Position numbers and translations under genes: made by a program. Of a stretch of 8,340 nt of DNA, positions 6,264-8,340 are shown in pieces. The notes under the pieces were generated by a model. It was not told the origin of the DNA and made no database searches. It saw nothing but the letters and a program-made list of their open reading frames with translations. The DNA lies in assembly GCA_900551105.1 (NCBI GenBank), contig URUT01000047.1, positions 1-8,340 on the forward strand, written 5' to 3'. The DNA is from an uncultured Mycoplasmatota bacterium. Its GTDB lineage: Bacteria; Bacillota_I; Bacilli_A; RF39; UBA660. Each line of letters starts with the position of its first letter. Within the stretch, counting starts at the first letter, position 1.

Positions 6264-6661
6264 CATTCTGTGCATTTATCATAATCGGATTTATAATCGC
6301 TATTCCAATCCTTAATCAAACCAAGAGATATATTAATAAGTGTTGGTAAAAGCATAATGATAACTCCTGCTAAGATTCTCTTTCCTACATTAAACCCAGC
6401 CTTCTTCATATCTTCCTGTTTGCCACTCTTAACAACATTATAAAATTCAAACATTCCCTTAACAATAATTACAAGTGGCACAAAATATTTAACAAACATA
6501 ATAATATACCCTAAAAATAGCATTAAACTCTGTGTCTCTTGCTCACTACAAAAGTTCTCACCAACAACCTCATCAGCAAAAACCACTAAAGGACATACTA
6601 ATATAATTAATATTAATAATTTTAAAAATCTTTTCTTATTCGTAGTCATAACCTTCATCAT
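6239..6661 (-). CDS. Small secreted/membrane protein with two TM helices, VirB2/TrbC-like
   Basis: 140 residues. A basic N-terminus and hydrophobic core (residues 9-29, ending VVFA before DE) look like a signal peptide. Two further helices lie at ~46-68 and ~95-116, joined by a short basic loop (KSGKQEDMKKAG). A hydrophilic tail with Cys at 130, 133 and 140 follows, plus one Cys at 38. Signal peptide plus two helices with a cytoplasmic basic loop is the layout of VirB2/TrbC pilins and related small subunits; sequence identity to them is not evident to me, so this is a topology call. It overlaps the preceding gene by 26 bp. Possible starts are ATG 6661, 6658 and 6649; AAGGG six nt before 6661 favours the longest. 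A terminator covers its stop codon. Confidence 0.75.
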   Translation of the reverse strand: MMKVMTTNKKRFLKLLILIILVCPLVVFADEVVGENFCSEQETQSLMLFLGYIIMFVKYFVPLVIIVKGMFEFYNVVKSGKQEDMKKAGFNVGKRILAGVIIMLLPTLINISLGLIKDWNSDYKSDYDKCTECLFNPTSC

Positions 6662-7769
6662 CCTTATCCCTTGGTAAATTAATAACTAATCTATATACGG
6701 CATATCCTGCCGCACCAAGTACTAATATTATAATCACGACTAAACCAAAATTACTAGACTTTTTTATCAAAATATTATAATTTAATTCATCCCCATTTTC
6801 AGCTGTAACTGTTATTGTTATCTGACTATTATTTTTTAAATTTTCATTATTCTTAATTTCATATGTAGCAGTTTCACTTAATGTTTCTACTGAAATATCT
6901 AAGCTTTTAACTTTCTTCTTTATTTTAAGTTTATAATCATAAGTATTACTATCAAAAGAAAGATTATATCCACTAACTTCTAGCTTTGCTAAACGATTAT
7001 TATCATCAAGCACATCCTCAAAACTAATGTTAATTTTATAAATTCTTAAACTACCATCCTCAGCGGTAACCATAACCTCAATTGGTAAATTACTATTAAT
7101 ATTTTCATTATTACTAATCTTTACAGTCGCTTTATCACTTTCAGCTATTGCTCTAACCTTAATATTTTTTGTATCTTCACTAACTCTTATATTGTATGTT
7201 TCTACATCTCTAGAGAAAGTAAAATCTACATCTTCCAAAGTAAGTTCTCTCAAATAGTTATTACTATCTTTAGCACTTACAGTTGTTGTCGTTGTTGTTG
7301 TAGTTGTAGTAGTCGTAGTAGTTGTCCCCGGCTGTCTTCTAGTTGTTGTTCTCTTTTTTGTAGTTGTTGTTGTCGTAACTGGCTTAGTAGAAGACGGTTT
7401 ATAAGGCAAACCATTACTTGTTCTAGAACAATCATAAGAAGCAAGTATACCACAATATGAAGGATATGCTGTACTATTACAAGAACCATAATACTTTGTA
7501 CAAGTACTCTTTGCTACTGTATATATTGGATCAGTATTTCCATTATAACACTTAACTAACCCCTCAGTATAAAAGCTAGTCTTCCATTCTCCACCATAAC
7601 AAGTAGCTTGAACGCAGTGTCCAAAATAACCTTGACTAAAATTAGAACTAGAATAACTATTTTGAAAATCCAAACAAGTTTGATAATCCTTAACATAATT
7701 AACATCTAATTCTGCCCATACAGTTAAAGGAAACATACTAAGTAAAACAAAAGCCAAAAACCTTTTCAT
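6636..7769 (-). CDS. Cys-rich surface protein with poly-Thr stalk and two cadherin-like beta-sandwich repeats
   Basis: 377 residues from ATG 7769. Signal peptide ~1-19 (VWAE). A Cys-rich domain spans ~25-120 with eight Cys (32, 52, 57, 74, 90, 97, 106, 114), an even number suited to disulfides. A Thr stalk covers ~132-163, including 15 consecutive Thr and a KKRTTTRRQPG break. Two repeats follow at ~170-249 and ~258-335, each with the cadherin-like beta-sandwich pattern (NNYLRELTL...VETYNIRV; NNRLAKLEV...NTYDYKLKI; VTAEDGS / VTAENGD). A membrane helix at ~341-363 and an acidic tail end the protein. The frame extends back to an ATG at 7823, but that would translate the terminator hairpin; GGAGGAT four nt before 7769 supports the shorter form. 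The first repeat domain projects the Cys-rich head from the membrane. The ligand is unknown. Confidence 0.85.
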   Translation of the reverse strand: MKRFLAFVLLSMFPLTVWAELDVNYVKDYQTCLDFQNSYSSSNFSQGYFGHCVQATCYGGEWKTSFYTEGLVKCYNGNTDPIYTVAKSTCTKYYGSCNSTAYPSYCGILASYDCSRTSNGLPYKPSSTKPVTTTTTTKKRTTTRRQPGTTTTTTTTTTTTTTTVSAKDSNNYLRELTLEDVDFTFSRDVETYNIRVSEDTKNIKVRAIAESDKATVKISNNENINSNLPIEVMVTAEDGSLRIYKINISFEDVLDDNNRLAKLEVSGYNLSFDSNTYDYKLKIKKKVKSLDISVETLSETATYEIKNNENLKNNSQITITVTAENGDELNYNILIKKSSNFGLVVIIILVLGAAGYAVYRLVINLPRDKDDEGYDYE

Positions 7770-7772
7770 AAC

Positions 7773-7779
7773 ATCCTCC
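7773..7779 (-). promoter_or_regulatory. Ribosome-binding site deciding the start at 7769
   Basis: GGAGGAT on the minus strand, 3 nt before ATG 7769, which begins a textbook signal peptide. It directly abuts the T8 run of the hairpin at 7780-7819. Confidence 0.8.
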
Positions 7780-7819
7780 AAAAAAAAGATACCAGAAATG
7801 GTCATCCCTACGGTATCTT
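7780..7819 (-). terminator. Leader terminator/attenuator immediately before the ribosome-binding site
   Basis: The minus strand reads AAGATACC (7819-7812), an 18-nt loop, GGTATC (7793-7788), then eight T (7787-7780); the first two T pair with AA to give an 8-bp stem. The U tract runs straight into GGAGGAT, leaving no room for a promoter between them. Expression of the 377-residue protein therefore requires read-through, either as an attenuator or as a partial terminator of the upstream gene. Confidence 0.7.
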
Positions 7820-7835
7820 CCATATCTATATTAAT

Positions 7836-7864
7836 AATATATCATAAAATTATTAATATTTAAA
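7836..7864 (-). promoter_or_regulatory. Possible weak promoter upstream of the leader hairpin
   Basis: On the minus strand an extended -10, TGATATATT (7844-7836), lies 17 bp from a poor -35 TTTAAA (7864-7859) that overlaps the upstream gene's stop codon. The region is so AT-rich that chance matches are likely. Confidence 0.3.
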
Positions 7865-8339
7865 TCTTTTTAAAAACATTTTTCTTATTTAAGATAAATA
7901 ATACAGTAACAAGAACGACTGTCCCAATTCCAAGTGCTAAATAATAATCTTCTACTCCAGTATTAGGACTCTTCTCATTATTATTAGTCTGATTACCCGA
8001 ATTATTAGTTTGATTTCCATCTTTATCAGTACTACTGTTATTATCATTATTATTTACTGGTTTATATTCACTATTATCTTCATTTAATGTACAGTTAAAA
8101 TATATTCTCTGAGTATAATATAAATATGTTCCATTTTCATTACAAGTAGTACCATCCTTAACATCACTAGGAACAGCACCAGAATTAATTAATGCATTTG
8201 GTTTAGTATTACCATTGGCACAACTAACAGAAACATTATTAAGTTTTTTATGACTATTTTTATTATTAGAACAACTTACCTCAACACACTCTAAATAATA
8301 ACCTGCTGTACCTTTAGTTAAAACACTACTATCATTATT
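7860..8339 (-). CDS. C-terminal part of a Cys-containing surface protein with LPXTG-like motif and TM anchor (partial)
   Basis: The minus strand is open from the window's right edge to TAA at 7862-7860, giving 159 residues of a longer protein; the start lies outside. Visible in order are a Cys-containing domain (Cys at 18, 23, 40, 66, 83), an Asn/Ser/Thr/Asp-rich linker (~95-122) and SPNTG (124-128). A hydrophobic helix (~131-150) and a basic tail KKNVFKK end it. That end resembles a sortase-type cell-wall sorting signal, though the motif deviates from LPXTG at the first position; it may simply be a membrane anchor. The layout (Cys-rich head, low-complexity stalk, C-terminal helix) parallels the next gene, 90 bp downstream, and suggests a common function. 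No catalytic motif is seen. Confidence 0.75.
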   Translation of the reverse strand, partial: NNDSSVLTKGTAGYYLECVEVSCSNNKNSHKKLNNVSVSCANGNTKPNALINSGAVPSDVKDGTTCNENGTYLYYTQRIYFNCTLNEDNSEYKPVNNNDNNSSTDKDGNQTNNSGNQTNNNEKSPNTGVEDYYLALGIGTVVLVTVLFILNKKNVFKKI

Positions 8340-8340
8340 T

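Noticed and set aside
7271..7321. GTTGTAGTT-type triplet run as a CRISPR or repeat array
   Set aside because: There are no spacers or regular units. It is the antisense of consecutive Thr codons.
7277..7489. 70-codon minus-strand frame, Gln/Leu-rich
   Set aside because: It is a shifted reading of the poly-Thr ACN triplets (CAA/CAG), not an independent gene.
7770..7823. N-terminal extension of the poly-Thr protein from ATG 7823
   Set aside because: It would place the terminator hairpin and T8 run in the coding region and bury the signal peptide; GGAGGAT before 7769 supports the shorter start.

Overview
The window is AT-rich DNA from an uncultured, low-GC, Firmicutes/Bacilli-type bacterium. 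Gut Mollicutes-like Bacilli are a reasonable guess, but this is inferred from composition and gene families only. TGA is used as a stop (the gene ending at 260) and Trp is TGG, so the code is standard. Every real gene lies on the minus strand, so the biological order runs from right to left.

Right end (8340 to 6239): the 3' part of a Cys-rich surface protein with an LPXTG-like SPNTG motif and a C-terminal membrane helix. Next comes a Cys-rich secreted protein with a poly-Thr stalk, two cadherin-like beta-sandwich repeats and a membrane anchor. Its reading frame overlaps a small signal-peptide protein with two further membrane helices that resembles VirB2/TrbC-type subunits. This cluster ends in an intrinsic terminator that overlaps the last stop codon.

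Gap (6238 to 5941): a decayed C-terminal fragment of what looks like a DUF4143-type AAA ATPase, a 14-bp direct repeat, a second hairpin terminator and a clear sigma-A-type promoter.

Middle (5940 to 2262): a compact four-gene Tad/type IV pilus-like assembly operon, cpaB (SAF domain) - cpaF (secretion ATPase) - tadB - tadC. Gaps are 2 to 18 bp and a terminator follows tadC.

Left (2231 to 1): a separately promoted gene for a 640-residue secreted or membrane-anchored protein. Its last ~40 codons have a composition wholly unlike the rest: about 53% G+C, only about 12% A on the coding strand, and many NNC codons between the anchors WWSLSP and GVRPSISL. This is the signature of the variable region (VR) of a diversity-generating retroelement (DGR) in a C-type-lectin-like domain. 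After the stop comes a GC-rich segment with a 7-bp inverted repeat (candidate homing signal), then a second, out-of-place copy of the protein's C-terminal tail, then a strong promoter pointing out of the left edge. The template repeat and reverse transcriptase, if present, should lie beyond that edge.

Taken together, the window suggests a surface apparatus: a Tad-like machine that builds a fibre or exports proteins, anchored or stalked Cys-rich surface proteins, and a hypervariable, possibly tip-located or adhesin-like protein diversified by a DGR.
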